5,994 nucleotides of DNA from Lachnospiraceae bacterium. Its GTDB lineage: Bacteria; Bacillota; Clostridia; Lachnospirales; Lachnospiraceae. Of the stretch, positions 1-5,000 are shown piece by piece (position 1 is the stretch's first letter; each line of letters starts with the position of its first letter). The notes beneath the pieces are model-generated. The model ran no database searches, was not told the DNA's origin, and was given only the letters and a program-made list of their open reading frames with translations. The stretch is from positions 1 to 5,994 of the forward strand of contig CAAEHZ010000261.1 of NCBI GenBank assembly GCA_900755865.1. Direction: 5' to 3'. Made by a program: the position numbers and the translations under genes.

Positions 1-85
1 GGTTTATTGTTTACCTGTTTTTATAATAAATGGAACATACCTTCCGGCTGCCGGGCCCTGACCGCCTTATCAGCATATCCAATTA

Positions 86-361
86 TTAACGTTCCTCCGA
101 TGCATCTGCATTTCCTTTTGTAATAACCATTTTCTTCCTGTACTTTCTGCGGGGTTCTTCTTCCCTGTAATATTTGGGAAGCGTTGCTCTGATTTCCGGG
201 TCAGTAAATTGTTTTTCAATAACACTGCTGCGTACAATATTGACATTTTGAGGCGCATCAATCATAATTCGCAGGTGTTTCCCTGTTCCTCCCAGAAACA
301 CAATCTTAATATCATCTCCCAGCATCAAATACTCTTCTGTACTGACTGTAAGTCTTAACAT
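86..361 (-). CDS. csrA: Divergent CsrA family RNA-binding regulator
   Basis: The 91-residue product aligns without gaps to the CsrA/RsmA fold: MLRLT at the start, GDD at 15-17, LGG at 23-25, LRI at 30-32, DAP at 35-37 and R44. Family members are dimers that bind GGA motifs in mRNA leaders to block translation; in Firmicutes they typically repress flagellin synthesis and are antagonised by FliW. L4 and R44, both RNA-contacting positions, are kept, but the usual R6 and R7 are V and S and G9 is E. After residue 48 there is an unusually long charged tail of about 43 residues with a basic RRKYRKK patch, whereas typical CsrA has 60-75 residues. The start at 361 is chosen over the in-frame ATG at 382 because MLRLT matches the family N terminus and GAGGA lies just upstream. 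No fliW or flagellin gene is visible in the window. It is transcribed away from the recombinase gene. The family call is firm; retained RNA binding is likely but unproven. Confidence 0.85.
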   Translation of the reverse strand: MLRLTVSTEEYLMLGDDIKIVFLGGTGKHLRIMIDAPQNVNIVRSSVIEKQFTDPEIRATLPKYYREEEPRRKYRKKMVITKGNADASEER

Positions 362-404
362 TTCATCCTCATTTCCGCGCATGTTCTTTGCGCACAGCGT
401 CCCT
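362..404 (-). promoter_or_regulatory. csrA leader with GGA motifs, possible autoregulation
   Basis: Reading the minus strand, the csrA ribosome binding site is GAGGAUG immediately before the start codon, so a GGAUG core overlaps the Shine-Dalgarno sequence. A second motif, AGGGA (complement of 400-404), lies about 40 nt upstream. CsrA proteins recognise ANGGA/GGAUG motifs and often repress their own translation in this way. Motifs this short occur by chance, so autoregulation is only inferred. Confidence 0.3.
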
Positions 405-415
405 GCTTTTCATCG

Positions 416-450
416 CAACAATCTATAAACAAATGTTGCATACCCTATTA
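416..450. repeat. Left inverted repeat / putative recombination site (IRL)
   Basis: Positions 424-441 are the exact reverse complement of 2346-2363 (ATGCAACATTTGTTTATA). Extending both ways, 30 of 35 positions match the right copy at 2337-2371. The site has internal dyad symmetry: GCAACA (415-420) and TGTTGC (434-439) flank a 13-nt centre. Paired half-sites around a short spacer are the usual architecture of a tyrosine recombinase core site. The site lies between the divergent csrA and recombinase genes. Confidence 0.8.
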
Positions 451-478
451 TTACTTATCATCACGAAAGGAATTTATT

Positions 479-1057
479 ATGAGCGCGACACAGCCTATCA
501 GAGAACCTGAACTTCTGCAGAAATTTAAAGACTATTACTGTTCCAGTTACCCAAATATACGGAACTACACCCTTTGCGTTATGGGGCTTAATACAGCCCT
601 GAGAATTACGGATATCCTGAACCTGAAATGGGAAAATATTTATAACTTCCGAACCGGAAAATTTTTGATACATCTTACTGTCATAGAAAAAAAGACTCAG
701 AAAACTAATATGATTGCACTCAACGAAGCCCTCCGGGAAATCCTGTCCCTTTACTTTGAAACAACTGCCCCTTCTGCAGAGCAATATCTTTTTGTCAGTA
801 GAAACGGAATTAATCAGCCTTTAAGCCGCAGTCAGGCATTTCGTATTATTAAAAAAGCTGCGGTTTCTGCCGGAATGCTTCAGAATATCAGCTGTCATTC
901 CCTGCGAAAAACCTTTGGATATCATGCCTGGCAGCAGGGAGTTCCGCCTGTTCTTTTAATGGAAATTTATAATCATTCCTCTTATCAGATAACCAAAAGA
1001 TATCTTGGCATTGAACAGGATGATAAAGACAAGGTATTCTTAAATATGAATCTGTAA
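479..1057 (+). CDS. Catalytic-domain-only tyrosine recombinase (FimB/RecV-like invertase)
   Basis: The 192-residue protein carries the full tyrosine recombinase active site: R42 in the ALRITDIL motif, K72 in the beta-hairpin EKKTQK, H140 and R143 in HSLRKTF, H166 in NHSS, and nucleophile Y175 in KRYLG. It lacks the N-terminal SAM-like core-binding domain of XerC/D and phage integrases, and its length matches stand-alone invertases such as FimB, FimE and RecV (about 200 residues). Members cut and rejoin DNA through a 3'-phosphotyrosine link. The start is set by AAAGGA at 466-471, seven bases upstream. The gene lies 29 bp inside the left inverted repeat, reading inward, so those repeats are its probable substrate. 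No convincing sigma-A promoter was found in the short gap before it. No frameshift or missing catalytic residue is seen, so it should be active. Family assignment is secure, specific role inferred. Confidence 0.92.
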   Translation: MSATQPIREPELLQKFKDYYCSSYPNIRNYTLCVMGLNTALRITDILNLKWENIYNFRTGKFLIHLTVIEKKTQKTNMIALNEALREILSLYFETTAPSAEQYLFVSRNGINQPLSRSQAFRIIKKAAVSAGMLQNISCHSLRKTFGYHAWQQGVPPVLLMEIYNHSSYQITKRYLGIEQDDKDKVFLNMNL

Positions 1058-1071
1058 ATATCATTCCGGGC

Positions 1072-1099
1072 TAAATATTCTGCAGTGTCCTGCCGATAT
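1072..1099 (+). promoter_or_regulatory. Sigma-28/sigma-D flagellar-type promoter
   Basis: GCCGATAT at 1092-1099 is a perfect match to the Bacillus sigma-D -10 element, and TAAA at 1072-1075 matches the -35 element. The spacer is 16 nt against the usual 15. Transcription would start near 1106, pointing rightward at the terminator at 1137-1180 and the unknown gene at 1296. It lies wholly in intergenic DNA after the recombinase stop codon. One base of extra spacing is the only weakness. Confidence 0.55.
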
Positions 1100-1105
1100 C
1101 TTATA

Positions 1106-1180
1106 TAGCTGTATTTCAGGGATGATAAGCAAGGCTACGGATGGCTGTTTCTTCTAATTAAGAAGCGTCATCCGTTTTTT
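1106..1180 (+). ncRNA. Candidate ~75-nt RNA with CsrA-type motifs (sRNA or attenuated leader)
   Basis: A transcript from the sigma-28-like promoter would run about 75 nt to a Rho-independent terminator without containing a convincing ORF. It would carry CAGGGAUG (1117-1124), matching the CsrA SELEX core CARGGAUG, just after a small hairpin (CUG-UAUUU-CAG), and UACGGAUG (1136-1143), whose GGAUG forms part of the 5' terminator stem. It could be a small CsrA-titrating RNA, an attenuator controlling the downstream gene, or only the 3' tail of the recombinase transcript. No known RNA family is recognised. Confidence 0.28.
1137..1180 (+). terminator. Rho-independent terminator after the recombinase gene
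   Basis: ACGGATG (1137-1143) pairs with CATCCGT (1169-1175), and an inner TTCTT/AAGAA stem closes on a short loop. A run of six T follows the stem base. It would end recombinase transcripts and also any transcript from the promoter at 1072-1099, and it lies 115 bases before the next start codon. Confidence 0.75.
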
Positions 1181-1203
1181 ATAGGTCATACGCGGAATTT
1201 ATG

Positions 1204-1238
1204 TCTGCACACACCTGACACCATCCGGTATGTGCAGA
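1204..1238 (+). promoter_or_regulatory. Hairpin in the leader of the unknown gene
   Basis: TCTGCACA (1204-1211) pairs with TGTGCAGA (1231-1238), giving an 8-bp stem, and ACC/GGT (1213-1215 and 1227-1229) can add three more pairs after a single mismatch. There is no T run, so it is not a terminator. It ends about 48 nt before the ribosome binding site and may be a leader structure or protein-binding dyad. Function unknown. Confidence 0.3.
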
Positions 1239-1295
1239 AAACCTTTGCGGAATAAAGAGGATATCTGCAAATATGCGCAGAAGCAGGGAGGAATT

Positions 1296-2267
1296 ATGGC
1301 AATCACAGGAATCGAATATCGCTATCTTTATGCAGAAAACAACCAGACAAAAAGACAGATTAGCAGCACAACAAAAAATACCGGCACAGAAGGCACAACC
1401 GCCGCCGAAACCACAACCTCCAAGGGCTTTTCTCTGGACAGACACATTTCCGGGAAGAATAAAGTTCCTTATGGAGAAATGGCTCAGGATGGCGTTATTA
1501 CTTACAATGGCGTAACCTTTGTGTGTGATTATGAAAAAAACAGAATCTGCCTCGGTGATACAAGCAATATGGATAACTGTATTTCTGTCAGTCTTTCCGG
1601 TGGAGGCAGTCTTGTCGTAAACAGAAACAATCTGGACGACCTTTCCAGGGCGATTGGAATGTTTACTCCGGAGGATGTGAATCGCATTTTACGCGCTCTT
1701 GCCCAGGATGCAAAAATACAGAAAATGAAAAAAGAAATTGATGACATGGAAAACGGAGAAGAATCCGAGGAATCCGGGAAAAATACAGCAGAAGTCATAG
1801 AAGATTCCGATACAAAATTTCAAATTGGAAATCAATCCTATACCATAAAGGAATGGAAAACTTTTCTGGAAAGATTTGATTCTGTTCAGAACAGCATCCG
1901 GGAAGCATTAGAAGAAAAAATTAAAAAGGAACAGGAGGAGGCTCTGAAAAAGGAACTGTTAAGCAGACAGGAAAACACTTCCGATGCCGAGTCCCTTGAA
2001 AACATTCTGGCGCAAAGCTTTAAAAGCTACGATTCTTCCGATAAAGAGGAACCGAACTCCACATGGTATCTCACCTGCTATGATGAGAATGGTATCTGGT
2101 GCAGAAAGTATATCGATGGGACTTTTTCTGAAACCCTGTGGAATATAGATTTTACAGACGCTTCCCAGTATGAAACCGTATCCTCCTGTCTGGCAGCCCT
2201 TACCCCGGATGCAGATACGGCATTTACCAGAGATTTTTCCTTCTGGAAGAATCATTTGCAAATGTAA
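1296..2267 (+). CDS. Unrecognised 323-residue protein within the invertible segment
   Basis: No function is recognised. The start at 1296 is chosen because GGGAGGA (1286-1292) precedes it, while the in-frame ATG at 1230 has no ribosome binding site and lies inside a hairpin. There is no signal peptide or membrane segment. Visible regions are: a Thr/Ser/Lys-rich low-complexity N terminus (about 15-45); a compact beta-rich domain (about 65-111; DGVITYNGVTFVCDYE, LGD, SVSLSGGGSLVVNR); a helical part with FTPEDVNRILRAL (123-135); an acidic linker (about 147-172); a charged helix likely to form a coiled coil (about 190-226); and an aromatic-rich C-terminal domain (about 255-323; TWYLTCYDENGIWCRKYIDG). 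The architecture is reminiscent of uncharacterised proteins common in Lachnospiraceae. The sigma-28-like promoter upstream suggests co-expression with late flagellar genes, though a terminator intervenes. It ends 70 bases before the hairpin at the right repeat. It could be switch cargo, a flagellar-associated protein, or a regulator of the recombinase. Confidence 0.85.
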   Translation: MAITGIEYRYLYAENNQTKRQISSTTKNTGTEGTTAAETTTSKGFSLDRHISGKNKVPYGEMAQDGVITYNGVTFVCDYEKNRICLGDTSNMDNCISVSLSGGGSLVVNRNNLDDLSRAIGMFTPEDVNRILRALAQDAKIQKMKKEIDDMENGEESEESGKNTAEVIEDSDTKFQIGNQSYTIKEWKTFLERFDSVQNSIREALEEKIKKEQEEALKKELLSRQENTSDAESLENILAQSFKSYDSSDKEEPNSTWYLTCYDENGIWCRKYIDGTFSETLWNIDFTDASQYETVSSCLAALTPDADTAFTRDFSFWKNHLQM

Positions 2268-2301
2268 AAAGAAGAAAAAGGAAATTTTTTGCTTACAGGG
2301 G

Positions 2302-2328
2302 TTAAGAAAAGAGCGGAGCAGCCGATAA
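2302..2328 (+). promoter_or_regulatory. Sigma-28-type promoter at the right end of the invertible segment
   Basis: GCCGATAA (2321-2328) is an exact match to the FliA/sigma-28 -10 element. TTAAG (2302-2306) matches four of five bases of the -35 TAAAG, with the canonical spacing of 15 after the first four bases. The start point would be near 2335, a few bases before the hairpin at 2338-2382. It reads outward through the right inverted repeat. In the present orientation it faces the acyltransferase operon; after inversion it would face csrA. Confidence 0.55.
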
Positions 2329-2336
2329 TTATTATG

Positions 2337-2371
2337 TAACAGGGAATGCAACATTTGTTTATAATATGTTG
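2337..2371. repeat. Right inverted repeat / putative recombination site (IRR)
   Basis: Positions 2346-2363 exactly match the reverse complement of 424-441. The flanking AGGG (2341-2344) and TGTTG (2367-2371) are also shared with the left site, giving 30 matches in 35 positions. The half-sites GCAACA and TGTTGT flank the same 13-nt centre as in the left copy. The repeat overlaps a terminator-like hairpin. Confidence 0.8.
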
Positions 2372-2387
2372 TATTTCCTGTTTTTTT
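2338..2387 (+). terminator. Strong terminator hairpin containing the right recombination site
   Basis: Positions 2338-2354 pair along all 17 bases (two G-U) with 2366-2382 around an 11-nt loop, and a run of seven T starts at 2381. This is a textbook intrinsic terminator for the unknown gene 70 bases upstream. It also sits at the start of any transcript from the sigma-28-like promoter at 2302-2328 and would block it from reaching the next operon. The inner arm lies mostly inside the invertible segment and the outer arm and T run outside, so inversion would exchange one arm. Confidence 0.75.
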
Positions 2388-2395
2388 CTTCTTCC

Positions 2396-2424
2396 TTGCA
2401 TAACTCGACAGAATACGATAAAAT
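2396..2424 (+). promoter_or_regulatory. Possible sigma-A promoter of the acyltransferase operon
   Basis: TTGCAT (2396-2401) and TAAAAT (2419-2424) are separated by 17 nt. The start point would fall near 2431, almost at the ribosome binding site (GAGAGG, 2433-2438), leaving a very short leader. It lies outside the inverted repeats, so the operon could be expressed in either orientation. Confidence 0.4.
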
Positions 2425-2447
2425 GTGCAGGTGAGAGGTATAAACAT

Positions 2448-3896
2448 ATGTTATTTAATTCTGCATCATTTTTAATATTTTTTCCGGTTGTGTGTCTTTT
2501 GTACTTTATCATCCCCACTCATCGCCTGAAAAATATCTGGTTATTACTTGCCAGCTACTTTTTCTACATGAGCTGGGACGTAAAATACGGAACCCTGCTG
2601 TTTGCAACAACCCTTGTGTCTTATATATGTGCTGTCTGTCTGGAACGTTTCAGAAAATCTCCTGTTTTAGTCATCGGACTCCTGTTTGAATTTGGGGTCT
2701 TATTTGTCTTTAAATATTTCACCTTTTTCACAGACACTTTCCGGCAGTTGTTTTCCCTGAACGTGTCACCTTCCTTTTCGCTGGTGCTGCCTGTTGGCAT
2801 TTCCTTTTATATTTTCCAGAATACCAGCTATCTGATTGATGTATATCGCGGGGATACTCCCGTAGAACATAATTTTCTGGATTATGCCCTGTATATTTCC
2901 TTCTTCCCACAGCTTGTGGCGGGACCGATTGAGCGTTCCAGTTACTTTTTAAAGCAATTTAAGGAAACCTATCCCTTTGATTACAACCGCGTGAAAAAAG
3001 GACTTCTGATTATGCTCTGGGGCTACTTTTTAAAGCTTGTGATTGCTGACAGAGCCGCTCTGCTGGTGGACAATGTATACAGCAGCCTTTCCACAGCCTC
3101 CGGTTCCTTCCTTTTTGCAGCGGCAATTCTTTTTGCTCTCCAGATATACTGCGACTTTGCCGGTTATTCCACAATCGCCCTTGGAGCTGGTATGGTACTC
3201 GGCTTCCGGATGACGGATAACTTTCAAGCCCCCTATTTTTCCAGAAGCATTTCCGAGTTTTGGCGCAGATGGCATGTTTCTCTTTATGAATGGTTTAAAA
3301 ATTATCTTTATATTCCCCTGGGCGGAAGCCGTAAGGGAATCTTCCACAAATACTGCAACCTGCTGATTGTCTGTACTGTCAGCGGTTTGTGGCACGGTGC
3401 GAACTGGACTTATGTAATCTGGGGACTTATTAATGGCATTTATCAGCTTATGGGGGCAGCAACCCTTTCCCTGCGAAACCGCATCAGACAATCCTTTCTC
3501 CTGCGGAAACTTCCAGAAGGTATTTCCCATCTCTGGCAAAGCCTCTGGGTATACCTGCTGTTCGCTTTTTCCCTCATATTTTTCCGGGCAGAAAGCATTT
3601 CCAGCGCACTCGGCATTATAAAAACAATTTTTACCGCCTTTGACTTTTCCGATTTTGCAGACGGCAGTCTTCTGGCTCTCGGCATTAACGGGAAAAACAT
3701 GGTTGTACTGCTCCTTTCCGTTCTGCTTTTATGGTTTGCAGACAGGCAGAAAGCTCATGGAAAAAGTGTTGTGGATTCTCTTTTGCAAAAGCCCCTTGCC
3801 CTGCAATGGCTGATTTACCTGCCTGCGCTTCTGGGTGTGATTCTCTTTGGCATCTACGGAAAAAATACCGGAAGCTTTATCTACTTTGTATTTTAG
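2448..3896 (+). CDS. MBOAT family membrane O-acyltransferase (AlgI/DltB-like)
   Basis: The 482-residue polytopic membrane protein has about ten or more hydrophobic segments and the MBOAT hallmarks: LPVGISFYIFQ (114-124), QLVAGPIER (155-163), DFAGYSTIALG (236-246), FWRRWHVSLYEWFKNYLYIP (271-290) followed by LGGSR, and GLWHGANW (313-320) with the proposed catalytic His316. Family members move acyl groups, usually acetyl, across the membrane to hand them to an extracytoplasmic partner that esterifies a surface polymer such as alginate, peptidoglycan or teichoic acid. The start at 2448 matches the conserved AlgI-type N terminus (MLFNS) and has GAGAGG upstream; an in-frame ATG at 2346 lies in the recombination site and is not preferred. 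The following gene begins 12 bases after the stop, indicating an operon. No dltA or dltC is present, so D-alanylation is less likely than O-acetylation. The actual substrate cannot be told from sequence. Confidence 0.93.
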   Translation: MLFNSASFLIFFPVVCLLYFIIPTHRLKNIWLLLASYFFYMSWDVKYGTLLFATTLVSYICAVCLERFRKSPVLVIGLLFEFGVLFVFKYFTFFTDTFRQLFSLNVSPSFSLVLPVGISFYIFQNTSYLIDVYRGDTPVEHNFLDYALYISFFPQLVAGPIERSSYFLKQFKETYPFDYNRVKKGLLIMLWGYFLKLVIADRAALLVDNVYSSLSTASGSFLFAAAILFALQIYCDFAGYSTIALGAGMVLGFRMTDNFQAPYFSRSISEFWRRWHVSLYEWFKNYLYIPLGGSRKGIFHKYCNLLIVCTVSGLWHGANWTYVIWGLINGIYQLMGAATLSLRNRIRQSFLLRKLPEGISHLWQSLWVYLLFAFSLIFFRAESISSALGIIKTIFTAFDFSDFADGSLLALGINGKNMVVLLLSVLLLWFADRQKAHGKSVVDSLLQKPLALQWLIYLPALLGVILFGIYGKNTGSFIYFVF

Positions 3897-3908
3897 AAAG
3901 GACGAAAC

Positions 3909-4916
3909 ATGCGTAAAAATATTTTGCATTTTACTGCTTTCCTGCTTTTATTTCTGGTGGGACTGTTTCTTGTGTCACGCCTGAATCTGCTTTATCTGCG
4001 GGACCCGAATAATCATGAGTTTAATCACGAATATTTTTATGAGCTGCCGGAAAACAGTGTGGATGTCCTGATTGTAGGCTCCAGCCACAGCTACTGCTCC
4101 TTTATTCCCGCTTTATTATATGAAGAATACGGAATTTCCGGCTATAATCTGGCTACCTCCAACCAGTCCATGCTTGCCTGCTATCTCTGGGCAAAGGAAG
4201 CTTACGAAACCCAGAAATACAAGGTTCTTGTAGTAGAAGCCATGAGCGTTTCCAATTCCCACGGGGATATCGAAAACGACATCCGCTCTTTAAACAGTAT
4301 GGAGCTTTCCCCCCATTACTTTGAACTGATGAAAACCTACAAGCGCCAGAGTTTAAAGGTACTGTTCCCGGTTATCAGCTTCCACCAGTCCTGGGACAGC
4401 ATTACCCCTGCCAGCTTCCGCAAAACGGTTTATGAGGACGGGGATGCCATGCGGGGATATGTTCCCCTGTTCAGCACTGCCGGTGTGGAAAACACAACAC
4501 AGATTGTGGATGAAACAGACTCCACAGTCGGGTATCTGAAATACCCTTATGTGGATAAGCTGAGAGAATTTTGTGATGAAAACGGCATCCGGCTTCTTTT
4601 TATCAAGGCGCCCCTTGCCAATGTCGAAGTAAATCGCTGGGATACCGGAATGCATAATAATCTGGTGCAGTATACCTCCCAGTACAATATTCCCTTCTGG
4701 GATTTCAATGCTGCCTCCGATGCCCAGCTTGCCGGAATACAGGCATCTGAGGACGTAGCCGCAGACGGACGACACTGTAATTATTCCGGTGCAGTAAAGA
4801 TTACAAGATTTCTGGGGAAATTTTTAAAGGAAGAATGGCAGATTTCTTCTGCCCCGGGCAGCTTTTCCGAAGAAGCGCTTGCCTCCTATCACAGGATTAT
4901 AGATGCTCAGAAGTAA
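3909..4916 (+). CDS. Membrane-anchored SGNH/DltD-like partner of the acyltransferase
   Basis: The 335-residue protein has an N-terminal membrane anchor (about 7-25) with no obvious cleavage site, followed by an extracytoplasmic domain. VLIVGSSHS (53-61) corresponds to the GDS-type nucleophile block of SGNH hydrolases, with Ser59 the likely nucleophile by alignment. DGRHCN (286-291) supplies the D-x-x-H dyad, D286 and H289, and N84 in ATSNQS may be the block III Asn. AlgJ/AlgX, PatB and DltD play this part beside MBOAT proteins, completing acyl transfer onto a surface polymer. AAAGGA (3897-3902) precedes the start by six bases, and the 12-bp gap to the MBOAT gene implies co-transcription. Similar proteins are often labelled DltD-like or simply hypothetical. 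The pairing with MBOAT makes transfer more likely than hydrolysis; the acceptor is unknown. Confidence 0.82.
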   Translation: MRKNILHFTAFLLLFLVGLFLVSRLNLLYLRDPNNHEFNHEYFYELPENSVDVLIVGSSHSYCSFIPALLYEEYGISGYNLATSNQSMLACYLWAKEAYETQKYKVLVVEAMSVSNSHGDIENDIRSLNSMELSPHYFELMKTYKRQSLKVLFPVISFHQSWDSITPASFRKTVYEDGDAMRGYVPLFSTAGVENTTQIVDETDSTVGYLKYPYVDKLREFCDENGIRLLFIKAPLANVEVNRWDTGMHNNLVQYTSQYNIPFWDFNAASDAQLAGIQASEDVAADGRHCNYSGAVKITRFLGKFLKEEWQISSAPGSFSEEALASYHRIIDAQK

Positions 4917-4937
4917 AAATATACTGCGATAAAAGCA

Positions 4938-4984
4938 AAAGACCTCACAGAGCAGCTTCCCGCTCTGCAAGGTCTTTGTTTTCC
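4938..4984 (+). terminator. Terminator between the convergent operon and aldolase gene
   Basis: AAAGACCT (4938-4945) pairs with AGGTCTTT (4970-4977). After a 2x2 internal loop, CAGAGC (4948-4953) pairs with GCTCTG (4962-4967) around an 8-nt loop. The plus strand ends in a T-rich tract. On the minus strand the stem is followed by TTTTGCTTTT, so it can serve both convergent genes. Confidence 0.9.
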
Positions 4985-5000
4985 CGTTATTTTATCTTCT

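Larger units (their letters stand above)
424..2363. mobile_element. Putative invertible DNA element encoding its own recombinase
   Basis: A segment of about 1.94 kb is delimited by an 18-bp perfect inverted repeat and contains a small tyrosine recombinase gene next to the left repeat, an unknown gene, and two sigma-28-like promoters. Tyrosine recombinases acting on inverted sites invert the DNA between them, as in the fim switch of E. coli and the RecV switches of Clostridioides difficile. Those classical switches are only a few hundred bases long with the recombinase outside; here it is inside. Inverted rather than direct repeats argue against simple excision. An unusual transposable unit with inverted ends is the main alternative. 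The repeats are certain, inversion is inferred. Confidence 0.65.

Noticed and set aside
40..75. GC-rich dyads (CCGG-CTG-CCGG, GGGCCC) downstream of csrA as a terminator.
   Set aside because: On the csrA strand there is no T run directly after the stem and the pairing is short, so a terminator cannot be supported.
416..450. Left repeat as a promoter for the recombinase (TTGCAT at 436-441, TATTAT at 446-451).
   Set aside because: The two boxes are four bases apart and neither has a partner at proper spacing, so the recombinase promoter remains unidentified.
2021..2044. TAAA...TCCGATAA as a third sigma-28 promoter.
   Set aside because: The spacer is only 12 nt and the motif lies within the coding sequence of the unknown gene.
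2360..2365. TATAAT in the right inverted repeat as a sigma-A -10 box.
   Set aside because: No -35-like hexamer is present at 16-18 bp upstream (TAACAG at 17), and the hexamer falls in the loop of the terminator hairpin.
2346..2447. In-frame upstream start for the acyltransferase (34 extra hydrophobic residues) beginning inside the right inverted repeat.
   Set aside because: The ATG at 2448 gives the conserved MLFNS N terminus and has GAGAGG nine bases upstream. The 2346 ATG lies in a terminator stem and has no properly spaced ribosome binding site.
1959..2447. Minus-strand ORF of 162 codons crossing the right repeat.
   Set aside because: It runs antisense to the end of the unknown gene and through a terminator, its composition is Phe/Lys-rich low complexity, and no family is recognisable.
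3030..3539. Minus-strand ORF of 169 codons inside the acyltransferase gene.
   Set aside because: It is an antisense shadow of a conserved MBOAT coding region and has no recognisable domain.
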